Origin: Lachnospiraceae bacterium
GTDB taxonomy: Bacteria > Bacillota_A > Clostridia > Lachnospirales > Lachnospiraceae
Direction: 5' to 3'
DNA length: 14,793 nucleotides
NCBI GenBank assembly: GCA_024699595.1
Contig: JAILPG010000327.1
Coordinates: forward strand, 1 to 14,793
Part shown: positions 1 through 7,213 of the stretch, piece after piece
Layout of the letters: every line of letters starts with the position of its first letter
Position numbering within the stretch: the first letter of the stretch is position 1
Notes under the pieces: generated by a model
Seen by the model: only the letters and a program-made list of their open reading frames with translations
What the model was told of the DNA's origin: nothing
Database searches by the model: none
Position numbers and translations under genes: made by a program

Positions 1-1875
1 CTTATACTTCTTTTTCTCAGGCACTCCGACCCTGTAATCATCCCTTGCGATCGGCGTGAAGTTCATCACGAACAACAGGCTGTTCTTTTTGTTTGACGCT
101 CTTCTCATAAAGCTGTAAATGCTCTTATAGGTATCATCCGCATTTATCCAGGAGAAACCGTCAGTGGAATAATCTCCCTCATACATGCAGGGATACTTGT
201 TATAGAGATTTAAAAGCTCTCTTACATAGCTCTGCATGCCGTTATGAAGCTCATCCTCAAGGAGTGCCCAGTCAAGCTCTTTGGCCTCATTCCACTCGGC
301 ATCCTGGGCAAAATCCTGCCCCATGAACAGAAGCTTCTTGCCGGCATGACCCATCATATAGGTATATCCGACCCTTAAGTTTGCGAATTTATCGATATAA
401 TAGCCCGGCATCTTGTTGAGCATAGAGCATTTAAGATGTACTACCTCGTCATGTGACAGCACTAAGATATACCTTTCGGCATAATTGTAACTCATCGCAA
501 AGGTCATCTTGTAATGGTTGTCCCTTCTGAAAATGGGATCAAGTTTCATGTAATCGCAGAAATCATGCATCCATCCCATGTTCCACTTGAAAGTAAAGCC
601 AAGGCCGTCATTTTCCGGAATATCCGTAACCTTGGGCCAGGCCGTTGATTCCTCTGCGATCATCATCGCACCGGGGAATACGCCCTTTATATATGAATTT
701 AAATGCTTAAAGAACTCGATCGCTTCAAGGTTCTTATTGTCGCCGTATTTATTGGCTACCCACTGTCCGTCCTTCTTGCCGTAATCAAGATAGAGCATGG
801 AGGCTACAGCGTCTACCCTCAGACCGTCCACATGAAATTCCTTAAGCCAGAATATCGCATTTGCTATGAGGAAATTCTTGACCTCGGCCTTGCCATAGTC
901 AAATATCTTGGTACCCCAGTCGGGATGTTCACCTTTTCTCGGGTCTGCGTATTCATACAGGCAGGAACCGTCAAAATTCGCAAGACCGTGTGCATCCTTG
1001 GGAAAATGAGCAGGAACCCAGTCAAGGATCACGCCTATATTGTTTTTGTGAAGCTTGTTCACAAGGTACATGAAATCTTTTGGGGTTCCATACCTTGAGG
1101 TGGGAGCATAATAACCGGTAACCTGATAACCCCACGAGCCGTCAAAGGGATGTTCGGCGATACCTATAAGCTCTATATGGGTATAGTGCATATCCTTAAG
1201 GTAATCTACAACCCTGTCCGCAAATTCCCTGTAGTTGTAAAAACCGTCATCGTCTCTTCCCGGATGTCTCATCCATGATCCGATGTGGCATTCATAGATG
1301 GCGATCGGCTGCGTAAAGATATCCGTTTCGGATCTCTTCTTCATCCAGGTCCCGTCTGTCCATTTAAGATTCTCTATGTCTGTTGTAACAGATGCATTGC
1401 CGGGCCTTAGTTCCGCATAATTTGCAAAGGGATCGGCCTTGTAATGCTTCATCCCCTTATCATCCGTTATCAGGTATTTATACATCTGGCCTTCTGCAAG
1501 ACCCTCCACAAAGCAGTCATAGATGCCGTTTGGCTCATGTCTTTCCATCTCTATGGAGTATTCGTCCCAGTCGTTAAAGCTTCCTATCAGATTGACCTTT
1601 ACGGCATTGGGAGCCCATACGGCAAAATAATACCCGTCTTTTCCATCCTTTTTAACGGGATGGGAGCCGAACTTTTTATATATCTCATAATGTGTTCCTG
1701 AACCGAACAGATAATGGTCAAGTTCGGTGATAAACGGAGTATCCTTCTGTTTTTTTGCCGCAGGTGCTGCTTTTGTCTTTGTTGCGGTCTTTTTTACGGG
1801 CTTTGCCGTTGCCTTCGTCTTAACCGTCTTTACGGTTTTTGCTGTTTCTTTTGTTTTTGCTGCCTTCTCTGCCAT
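1..1875 (-). CDS. glgB: 1,4-alpha-glucan branching enzyme GlgB with a Lys/Ala/Thr-rich N-terminal tail (3' end outside window)
   Basis: GlgB makes the alpha-1,6 branches of glycogen by cutting an alpha-1,4 chain and transferring it. The visible 625 residues hold a CBM48-type N-terminal domain (FAVWAPNA, SFNDWD at about 80-105), the GH13 barrel (HIELIGIAEHPFDGSWGYQ, DWVPAHFP) and the start of the C-terminal beta domain. The nucleophile is Asp355 in GLRVDAVASM and the acid/base Glu408 in MMIAEEST; the spacing of 53 equals that of the E. coli enzyme (405/458). LSHDEVVH supplies the third conserved pair. Probably only a few dozen residues are missing. Residues 1-45 are unusual: 15 Lys, 11 Ala and 9 Thr with three acidic residues, resembling a histone H1-like tail. 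The ATG at 1875 has GGGGGAAA about 10 nt upstream. It lies 19 bp after the TPR/AAA-like gene, so the two are probably co-transcribed. Confidence 0.96.
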   Translation of the reverse strand, partial: MAEKAAKTKETAKTVKTVKTKATAKPVKKTATKTKAAPAAKKQKDTPFITELDHYLFGSGTHYEIYKKFGSHPVKKDGKDGYYFAVWAPNAVKVNLIGSFNDWDEYSIEMERHEPNGIYDCFVEGLAEGQMYKYLITDDKGMKHYKADPFANYAELRPGNASVTTDIENLKWTDGTWMKKRSETDIFTQPIAIYECHIGSWMRHPGRDDDGFYNYREFADRVVDYLKDMHYTHIELIGIAEHPFDGSWGYQVTGYYAPTSRYGTPKDFMYLVNKLHKNNIGVILDWVPAHFPKDAHGLANFDGSCLYEYADPRKGEHPDWGTKIFDYGKAEVKNFLIANAIFWLKEFHVDGLRVDAVASMLYLDYGKKDGQWVANKYGDNKNLEAIEFFKHLNSYIKGVFPGAMMIAEESTAWPKVTDIPENDGLGFTFKWNMGWMHDFCDYMKLDPIFRRDNHYKMTFAMSYNYAERYILVLSHDEVVHLKCSMLNKMPGYYIDKFANLRVGYTYMMGHAGKKLLFMGQDFAQDAEWNEAKELDWALLEDELHNGMQSYVRELLNLYNKYPCMYEGDYSTDGFSWINADDTYKSIYSFMRRASNKKNSLLFVMNFTPIARDDYRVGVPEKKKYK

Positions 1876-1894
1876 GCCTTTATTTCCCCCGGCC

Positions 1895-4800
1895 TTATTC
1901 CACAAAATCTTTTTCTCTTATGATTATGCAGTCATCATCATCATATCTTCTTGAAAACAGAACATCTAAGAAGTGGGCAAAAGTCTTTTTGTTGACATGC
2001 TCTATCGCTTTGTCCACAAGCTCCTTAACCTCATCTATCGATACCCTGTGATCAAGTGTCTGTAATTCGGCGATCTTTGTATATAATGCAAGAACACCCG
2101 TTTCTTCATCTATGGTGTATTCCTGCTCCTTTGCATAGCCCTTGGCATATGCCACAAGATCATCGTCCGAGAAATCGTTTATATCGATCCTTGCATCAAA
2201 TACCACTTCAAGAAGCGGTTTATTGGAATCAAGGATAGGCTGCAGGGTCTCCTTTGTGCCTTCTAAGACCACAAGTACCGTATCCTGACTTGTGATGAGC
2301 GACTCTCCTATTATCTCCATGGATTCCATGGTAAGCCCGCCGGCATTTTCAACTATAAGCGCGCCGTTACTGAGTTTTCTTAAGGTTGACGGGATGTTTT
2401 TCTTGTTAAGAGCCTCTCCCGAAATCTTAGCTACCTTGCCAAGGAAGGTGGAATCCATGACCTGCATGGCTTTGACCATATCTATGGCAAGCCCTCTTCT
2501 GCCGGTGCCCTCAGCTCCCATTACGACAACGTTACCCTTGGCTGCGACCATGCTCATGTCGTCGATCGCATTCACAAGCTGTGCTTTTACCTGTTCTATG
2601 CCGTCATAGCGGCCGAAGAGCTTCATTTCCTCTTCATCAAAATCACGCTTGCTTTTTATTGTCTCTTCAAGGACCATGTAGCTTGGATGCTTCATCCTGC
2701 CGTTTTCGTCATAGCGGGATTTCTGGTTCGGAGCATCGCTTAGATAGTCCTGCTCGGCCATTGCATCGAACTCCCTCTCTATATCATCAAGAGGGAGATT
2801 ATTGGTGCTTATCAGATCATCAACCTCTTCAACCTGCTCTACATCCTCAAGCTCCTCAACCTCTCCGAGATCATCAAGATCATAATCCTTAAAGGCGGCT
2901 CTGATATCCGAGGTGTCATAATTCTTTACGGGCCTGTTTACTTCTTCGAAGGTCTGTGCGATATTCTGATCTTCATAAGTTTCGGATGGTCCGTATGGCG
3001 CATAAGACTCTTCAGACTCTTCATCCGTCTTAAGTCCCATGTCCTGACTCTCTGTGGTTTCCGGAATATCCGTATCAGCTTCCGGCTCTTCTATCTCCGG
3101 GATATCGGTATCCGGTTCCGTTTCAAAATCCGTATCTGTTTCTTCTTCAGTATCTGTATATGTTCCTGTTTCCGTCTCTTCGCGGGTATCTTCTGCAGAA
3201 AGCTTTGAAGCTTCCGGCTCTTCCGAAGGGGTCACTGTCTCAGCGGCAACAGTCACTTCACCGTCAGATATCTCTTCATCCGAAGGCTCCGTATCCTCCG
3301 AAGGGGTCACTGTCTCTGCAGAAACTTCCACTTCACCGTCAGATGTCTCTTCATCCGGTGATCCCGTATCTTCCAAAGCGGTCTCTGCAGCGGTCACTTC
3401 GCTGTCAGCTGTCTCATCCGCTGACTGTACATCTTCATTATGGAGATCATCCTTATCAGAATTATCTTCTTCAGGTTCTTCTGCGATCATGGTCTCCGGA
3501 ACATTTACCATATGTATTATGGGTCTGCTCTCTTCAAGGCTCTTTACGGATCCGCCCATATTTGTGGGTATCACGCCCTTTAGCTTATCGTAAAGGTCAT
3601 CCGTACGGCTTAGGTCATTATCCCTGTTTTTGTTCTTTTTCCGTATCTTCTTTTCTTCCCAGTTACGTAAGAACTCATCTATATCCATCTGGCCGGTGAT
3701 CTGTTTTTCCACCATGTCTCCGTCAATTGATGAGCTTATCGTGATCTGTCCGTCATATTCCTCGCCAAGAAGCTCTTCGTATCTCTTGGGCATATAACGG
3801 TTTCTGTTTCTTACATCCTGTGAATGCTGGGCAAGATTGTTTTCCGTATAGATTCCGGTATATGGTTCATCCTTATCTGTATCTGTATCGGGATCCTTAC
3901 CCTTATTAGCATCGTCCGGAGTCTTATCCTCCGAAGATGTCTTATCTGTATCGTTATCCGAAGACTCTTCATCCTGAGGCTTCGTCATTTCATCCTGCAC
4001 TGAGGAGTCTGCAGTCTCTGCCTGAACAGTCTGTTCATCCTGCAGGGGGGTCTCTGACGATCCTGAAGGCTCTGTATTATCCGCCTGATCTGAAGGCATG
4101 ACTGTCTGTGTCTGATCCGGATAACCGTAAGGCTCTGAAATCTCATCTGATCCGGATGGCTCGGAAGACTCCGGCTCTGTTATTTCGGATGCCTTTGGAA
4201 CCAACATGTCTTCGGGTCTTAAGATATCGCCTGCCGTCTTATTCTTTAACTTTTCAAGGTCAAAGCTGTCATCAAGGTTAAATTCCTGAGTCTTTGCGAC
4301 ATTAACGTCCTCTACCGCTTCCACTCTGATGCCGGTATCGGCTGTTCTGTCCTCTGCGGGGGCATAGGGTGCTATACCGGGTGTGAGATTCGGCGTCAGT
4401 ATATGATCGTCGGCCTCGGGCACAGCTTCTCCCGACAGATAAGCTTCCACACTTTCCTGAAGCTCTGACTGCAGATTCTTGGTATTGAACTTATCGGTAG
4501 ATCCACCCTGGCCCTTATCAGGCTCTGATACCCTGATATCGGAACCGTGAGGCCTGTTAACCTGATCCGCATAAGGATCGGGCTCGGGCTCAGGTTCACC
4601 TGCCGTATACGGTTGTTCATATTCTGGAACAAGATTAAGATTCGGAGCGGAGATCGCGTTGTATTTTAATTCCTGTGTGGGAGTAAGATCAGCATGCTGT
4701 TTTTTAAGCTCCATCGCTTTGGTAACATACTTTCCTTTTCCGAACCACAGTATCAGCTCATCGCATTCTTCAACGCATTTTGTTTCCTGTCCGGTCATGT

Positions 4801-5257
4801 GATACAGATATGCCAGCTCATATGCCCATTTTTCCCTGTAGTCGCGCTTCTTGTATTCTTCGAGGACCTCGATCCTCTCCTCAAGGGAAACCTCCTGAGC
4901 CGTGTATATCTTGTACAGTAATATGTAGCTGCCGGTATCTCCGGGAGCGACCTTTACGAATTCCTTGTAAAAGCTTATAGCCTGGACGATATCATCCATC
5001 TTGACTGCCAGCTCGCAAAGCGCATATACTATCGTCCTGCTGCCGGGGTAACGCTCATAAGCGAGGAGAAGTATATCCCTGCTTTCCTCGTAACGCTTGT
5101 TGATCTTATATATCTCACTGACAGTGCCAAGCATTGAAACGCTCTTGACTCTGCGCCAATCGATCGTATCGGCGATATCCATCGCCTCCACAAATCTTCT
5201 CTCCGCTATCAGAGCCTTGATCCGATCCGCGCAGATCTGATATTCATACTTGTCCAA
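1895..5257 (-). CDS. TPR protein with long acidic disordered linker and degenerate SpoVK/CbxX-like AAA+ module
   Basis: Function unknown; 1120 residues in three parts. Residues about 5-190 are helical TPR-like repeats (for example RRFVEAMDIAD, RYEESRDILLLAYERYPG, DIVQAISFYKEFVKVAPGD), suited to protein binding. Residues about 200-850 are a low-complexity Glu/Asp/Ser/Thr/Pro linker, interrupted by an ordered-looking island near 470-545. Residues about 860-1100 align by eye with the SpoVK/CbxX AAA+ family, but the P-loop is GAEGTGRR (914-921, Lys and Ser/Thr both replaced by Arg), Walker B is ALIVEN (966-971, DE replaced by EN), and the SRF arginine-finger motif has become VVF (1018-1020). I infer an ATPase-dead scaffold. 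No signal peptide or membrane segment, so cytoplasmic. Start is TTG at 5257: AAGGGGAG sits 7 nt upstream and no good in-frame ATG is near. glgB follows at once. Confidence 0.85.
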   Translation of the reverse strand: MDKYEYQICADRIKALIAERRFVEAMDIADTIDWRRVKSVSMLGTVSEIYKINKRYEESRDILLLAYERYPGSRTIVYALCELAVKMDDIVQAISFYKEFVKVAPGDTGSYILLYKIYTAQEVSLEERIEVLEEYKKRDYREKWAYELAYLYHMTGQETKCVEECDELILWFGKGKYVTKAMELKKQHADLTPTQELKYNAISAPNLNLVPEYEQPYTAGEPEPEPDPYADQVNRPHGSDIRVSEPDKGQGGSTDKFNTKNLQSELQESVEAYLSGEAVPEADDHILTPNLTPGIAPYAPAEDRTADTGIRVEAVEDVNVAKTQEFNLDDSFDLEKLKNKTAGDILRPEDMLVPKASEITEPESSEPSGSDEISEPYGYPDQTQTVMPSDQADNTEPSGSSETPLQDEQTVQAETADSSVQDEMTKPQDEESSDNDTDKTSSEDKTPDDANKGKDPDTDTDKDEPYTGIYTENNLAQHSQDVRNRNRYMPKRYEELLGEEYDGQITISSSIDGDMVEKQITGQMDIDEFLRNWEEKKIRKKNKNRDNDLSRTDDLYDKLKGVIPTNMGGSVKSLEESRPIIHMVNVPETMIAEEPEEDNSDKDDLHNEDVQSADETADSEVTAAETALEDTGSPDEETSDGEVEVSAETVTPSEDTEPSDEEISDGEVTVAAETVTPSEEPEASKLSAEDTREETETGTYTDTEEETDTDFETEPDTDIPEIEEPEADTDIPETTESQDMGLKTDEESEESYAPYGPSETYEDQNIAQTFEEVNRPVKNYDTSDIRAAFKDYDLDDLGEVEELEDVEQVEEVDDLISTNNLPLDDIEREFDAMAEQDYLSDAPNQKSRYDENGRMKHPSYMVLEETIKSKRDFDEEEMKLFGRYDGIEQVKAQLVNAIDDMSMVAAKGNVVVMGAEGTGRRGLAIDMVKAMQVMDSTFLGKVAKISGEALNKKNIPSTLRKLSNGALIVENAGGLTMESMEIIGESLITSQDTVLVVLEGTKETLQPILDSNKPLLEVVFDARIDINDFSDDDLVAYAKGYAKEQEYTIDEETGVLALYTKIAELQTLDHRVSIDEVKELVDKAIEHVNKKTFAHFLDVLFSRRYDDDDCIIIREKDFVE
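3222..3410 (-). repeat. 75-bp in-frame tandem repeat coding for acidic linker segments
   Basis: Two near-identical units with a 75-bp (25-codon) period: CCGAAGGGGTCACTGTCTC begins at 3223 and again at 3298, and CCGTCAGAT begins at 3261 and 3336. A shorter, decayed third unit follows around 3380-3410. In the protein they read as two copies of a motif with SDGEV and AETVTPSE, near residues 635-680. The repeat preserves frame and acidity, which suits slippage-driven growth of a disordered linker. Confidence 0.85.
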
Positions 5258-5264
5258 TGAATTT

Positions 5265-5272
5265 CTCCCCTT
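5265..5272 (-). promoter_or_regulatory. Ribosome binding site that fixes the TTG start of the TPR/AAA-like gene
   Basis: AAGGGGAG on the minus strand, 7 nt before the TTG at 5257. A perfect 6-bp inverted repeat (GTCTGA/TCAGAC at 5288-5293 and 5273-5278, 9-nt loop) abuts its upstream side, so a small hairpin may flank the site in the leader. Confidence 0.75.
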
Positions 5273-5316
5273 GTCTGAAATGTAATGTCAGACTATAAGA
5301 CACAAAAACTCTATAT

Positions 5317-5345
5317 AGTTTAGCATACAAGGTTTTTAATGTCAA
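5317..5345 (-). promoter_or_regulatory. Sigma-A-type promoter for the TPR/AAA-like gene and glgB
   Basis: Minus strand: consensus TTGACA (-35, 5345-5340), 17-bp spacer, TAAACT (-10, 5322-5317) preceded by an extended TG (TGC then TAAACT). A start near 5310 would give a leader of about 53 nt. It lies in the 119-bp gap after rsmA, so the downstream pair can be expressed independently of tatD-rsmA. No convincing terminator is visible after rsmA, so read-through may add to it. Confidence 0.8.
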
Positions 5346-5376
5346 AAATAACGCCCGTTTTGAATAGCTCCCGTTT

Positions 5377-6234
5377 TTATGAAAGCAGGTCCGAAAGCAT
5401 GGCAAATTCCTGAAGCGTAAGCGCTTCTCCCCTTATATTCTCATTAAGCCCCATACTGCAGAGGGCCTCAGTCACCTTTTTCTTGTCAAGAGAAAGGCCT
5501 GGATCGTTGCCCAAAGCATTGGCAAGGGTCTTTCTGCGCTGGTTAAAGGCAGCCCTTATAAGCTTAAACATATGATCTTCATTTTTTACCGGGATCTTTT
5601 TATCCCGTAATATCTCCATCGTGATCACCGAGGAGGTGACCTCGGGTCTCGGGATAAAGCAGTGCGGAGGCACGTTAAAGACGATCTTCGGATCTGAATG
5701 ATACTGTACTGCAAGAGAAAGTGCACCGTAATCCTTGGTCCCGGGGCCTGCCTTCATCCTCTCTGCGACCTCAGCCTGTACCATGACAGTGATCCTCTTT
5801 AAAGGAAGCTTTTTTTCAAGAAGCATCAGTATTATCGGGGTCGTGATGTAATAAGGAAGATTTGCAACAACACTTACGTCTTCCTCCCCTACCTCATCCC
5901 TTATATAACTTTCAAGATCAAGCTTCATGATATCAGCATTTAAGATCTTTACATTGTCATAATCCGAAAGGGTTTCCTCAAGTATCGGAATGAGACTCTT
6001 ATCTATTTCGACCGCAGTGACACTGCCCGCCTTTTCGCATAAAAGCTGCGTAAGTGTGCCTATACCGGGGCCAATCTCTATGATATGATCGCTTTTTTCG
6101 ATCATTGCAGCCTCTGCTATCCTTTCGGGGACCCTGGCATCGCATAAAAAATTCTGCCCGTACTTTTTCTTTAAGACAAAATCATATTTGTGCAGGATCT
6201 CTATGGTCTTCTGTGAGTTAAACCTTGTTGCCAT
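5377..6234 (-). CDS. rsmA: 16S rRNA (adenine1518-N6/adenine1519-N6)-dimethyltransferase RsmA (KsgA)
   Basis: RsmA uses S-adenosylmethionine to dimethylate two adjacent adenines in the 3'-terminal helix of 16S rRNA, late in small-subunit assembly. The 285 residues match the usual family length. Visible elements: KKKYGQNFLCD (22-32) at the N-terminus, SAM motif I EIGPGIGTLT (53-62), the acidic ribose-binding VEID (75-78), catalytic motif IV NLPYYITTP (125-133), FIPRPEVTSSV (193-203) and FNQRRKTLANAL (230-241). The start ATG at 6234 shares its A with the tatD stop (TGATG), with GAGG about 8 nt upstream inside tatD, so translation is probably coupled. A tatD-rsmA order is common in Firmicutes. 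Function is secure from the motifs. Confidence 0.97.
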   Translation of the reverse strand: MATRFNSQKTIEILHKYDFVLKKKYGQNFLCDARVPERIAEAAMIEKSDHIIEIGPGIGTLTQLLCEKAGSVTAVEIDKSLIPILEETLSDYDNVKILNADIMKLDLESYIRDEVGEEDVSVVANLPYYITTPIILMLLEKKLPLKRITVMVQAEVAERMKAGPGTKDYGALSLAVQYHSDPKIVFNVPPHCFIPRPEVTSSVITMEILRDKKIPVKNEDHMFKLIRAAFNQRRKTLANALGNDPGLSLDKKKVTEALCSMGLNENIRGEALTLQEFAMLSDLLS

Positions 6235-7013
6235 CAGATGTCCTCATATCTTAATCCAAATAGTTTCATCGCATTGTCAAAGGTGATCCGTTCTGCTTCC
6301 TCTCTGCTTATCCCCTTAATTTTTGCAAGCTCCTCCGCAACAAAGGTTAAGTAGAGGGAACAGTTTCTCCGTCCCCTGTAGGGAACCGGTGCAAGGTAGG
6401 GACTGTCTGTCTCAAGCACTATGCTTTCAATCGGGATACCGTTTACTACCTCCTTAAGCTTTCCCGCATTCTTAAAGGTCAGCACGCCCCCGACACCGAT
6501 ATGATATCCAAGCTTCACATATTCGAGGGCATCTTGCAGATGATAGGAATAACAGTGAATGATCCCGGATAGTCCCCTTCCGTATTCCTTTATGATATCC
6601 ATCGTATCCTTTGCGGCATCCCTGCTGTGTATGACAACGGGAAGCTTAAGCTCTTTCGCAAGCTTTAGCTGTGAGATAAAGACTCTTTTCTGCAGATCCT
6701 TATCCGGCTCCTTATAGTGGTGATCAAGACCGATCTCCCCTATTCCCACGATCTTATCATTTGACAGGCACTTATCCCTAAGCCATTCTATTTCTTCATC
6801 ATCGAATTCCTCTGCATCCGAAGGATGTACGCCAAGTACGCCGTATACAAAAGGATATTTCTCCGTAAGCTTTATCGTATCCTCACAGGTCTTTTTGTTG
6901 ACGCCCACGTTTATTACGGGATATACACCCTCTCTATAGCACAGTTTCAGTATCTCATCCCTGTCTGTATCAAAGGCCTCATCATCGAAATGGGCATGTG
7001 TTTCGAAGATCAT
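6234..7013 (-). CDS. tatD: TatD family metal-dependent deoxyribonuclease
   Basis: A cytoplasmic metal-dependent hydrolase of the TatD family; E. coli TatD is a 3'-5' exonuclease on single-stranded DNA and RNA. The 259-residue length is normal for the family. Metal ligands are all present: THAHFD (His6, His8), GEIGLDHHY (Glu93), VIHSRDA (His129), IIHCYS (His153) and ETDSPYLAP (Asp203), with the usual C-terminal RGRRN and ITFDNAMKLFG. The ATG at 7013 has GGAGG 5 nt upstream, which fixes the start. It leads a two-gene unit with rsmA and has its own promoter upstream, back-to-back with the tRNA-Lys promoter. The exact substrate in this organism cannot be read from sequence. Confidence 0.95.
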   Translation of the reverse strand: MIFETHAHFDDEAFDTDRDEILKLCYREGVYPVINVGVNKKTCEDTIKLTEKYPFVYGVLGVHPSDAEEFDDEEIEWLRDKCLSNDKIVGIGEIGLDHHYKEPDKDLQKRVFISQLKLAKELKLPVVIHSRDAAKDTMDIIKEYGRGLSGIIHCYSYHLQDALEYVKLGYHIGVGGVLTFKNAGKLKEVVNGIPIESIVLETDSPYLAPVPYRGRRNCSLYLTFVAEELAKIKGISREEAERITFDNAMKLFGLRYEDI

Positions 7014-7036
7014 CTTATCCTCCGGAAAAAAAATGC

Positions 7037-7065
7037 TTGCAATTATAATAACATTTTAATATAAT
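7037..7065 (+). promoter_or_regulatory. Promoter of tRNA-Lys
   Basis: Plus strand: TTGCAA (7037-7042), 17-bp spacer, perfect TATAAT (7060-7065). The expected start near 7072 lies about 15 nt before the mature tRNA 5' end, leaving a short leader for RNase P removal. Confidence 0.8.
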
Positions 7066-7070
7066 GTGTT
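7042..7070 (-). promoter_or_regulatory. Likely promoter of tatD-rsmA
   Basis: Minus strand: perfect TATAAT at 7047-7042, 17 bp downstream of a poor -35 (AACACA, 7070-7065). The predicted start near 7035 leaves a leader of about 20 nt carrying GGAGG. The element overlaps the oppositely oriented tRNA promoter. Confidence 0.55.
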
Positions 7071-7087
7071 GTGCGCGTAAGAAATAT

Positions 7088-7160
7088 GCGCGATTAGCTC
7101 AGTTGGTAGAGCACCTGACTCTTAATCAGGGTGTCCAGGGTTCGAGCCCCTGATCGCGCA
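7088..7160 (+). tRNA. tRNA-Lys, anticodon CTT
   Basis: A 73-nt cloverleaf. Acceptor stem GCGCGAT (7088-7094) pairs perfectly with ATCGCGC (7153-7159), with discriminator A at 7160. The D arm starts GCTCAGTTGGTAGAGC, the anticodon stem CCTGA/TCAGG encloses loop CTCTTAA with anticodon CTT at 7121-7123, and the T arm is CAGGG-TTCGAGC-CCCTG. It reads AAG codons. The 3' CCA is not encoded (TTA follows). It sits alone on the plus strand between two minus-strand genes, with its own promoter and terminator. Confidence 0.98.
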
Positions 7161-7165
7161 TTAAG

Positions 7166-7206
7166 GCATCGGTTTTGCAGTTATCTGCGAGGTCGGTGCT
7201 TTTTTT
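7166..7206 (+). terminator. Intrinsic terminator after tRNA-Lys
   Basis: Plus strand: outer stem GCATCG (7166-7171) with CGGTGC (7194-7199), one G-T wobble, continuing through an inner stem TTGCAG/CTGCGA with loop TTAT, then seven T residues (7200-7206). The hairpin has no T run on the minus strand, so it does not obviously stop nudC transcription coming the other way. Confidence 0.85.
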
Positions 7207-7213
7207 GTGAAAT

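Noticed and set aside
3222..3410. Repeat cluster as a CRISPR array
   Set aside because: There are only two good units with no unique spacers, and the period is a multiple of three within a coding frame.
3054..3593. Ser/Val-rich 179-codon open frame on the plus strand
   Set aside because: It is the mirror of the acidic low-complexity linker on the minus strand, has no ribosome binding site, and its composition is explained by that repeat.
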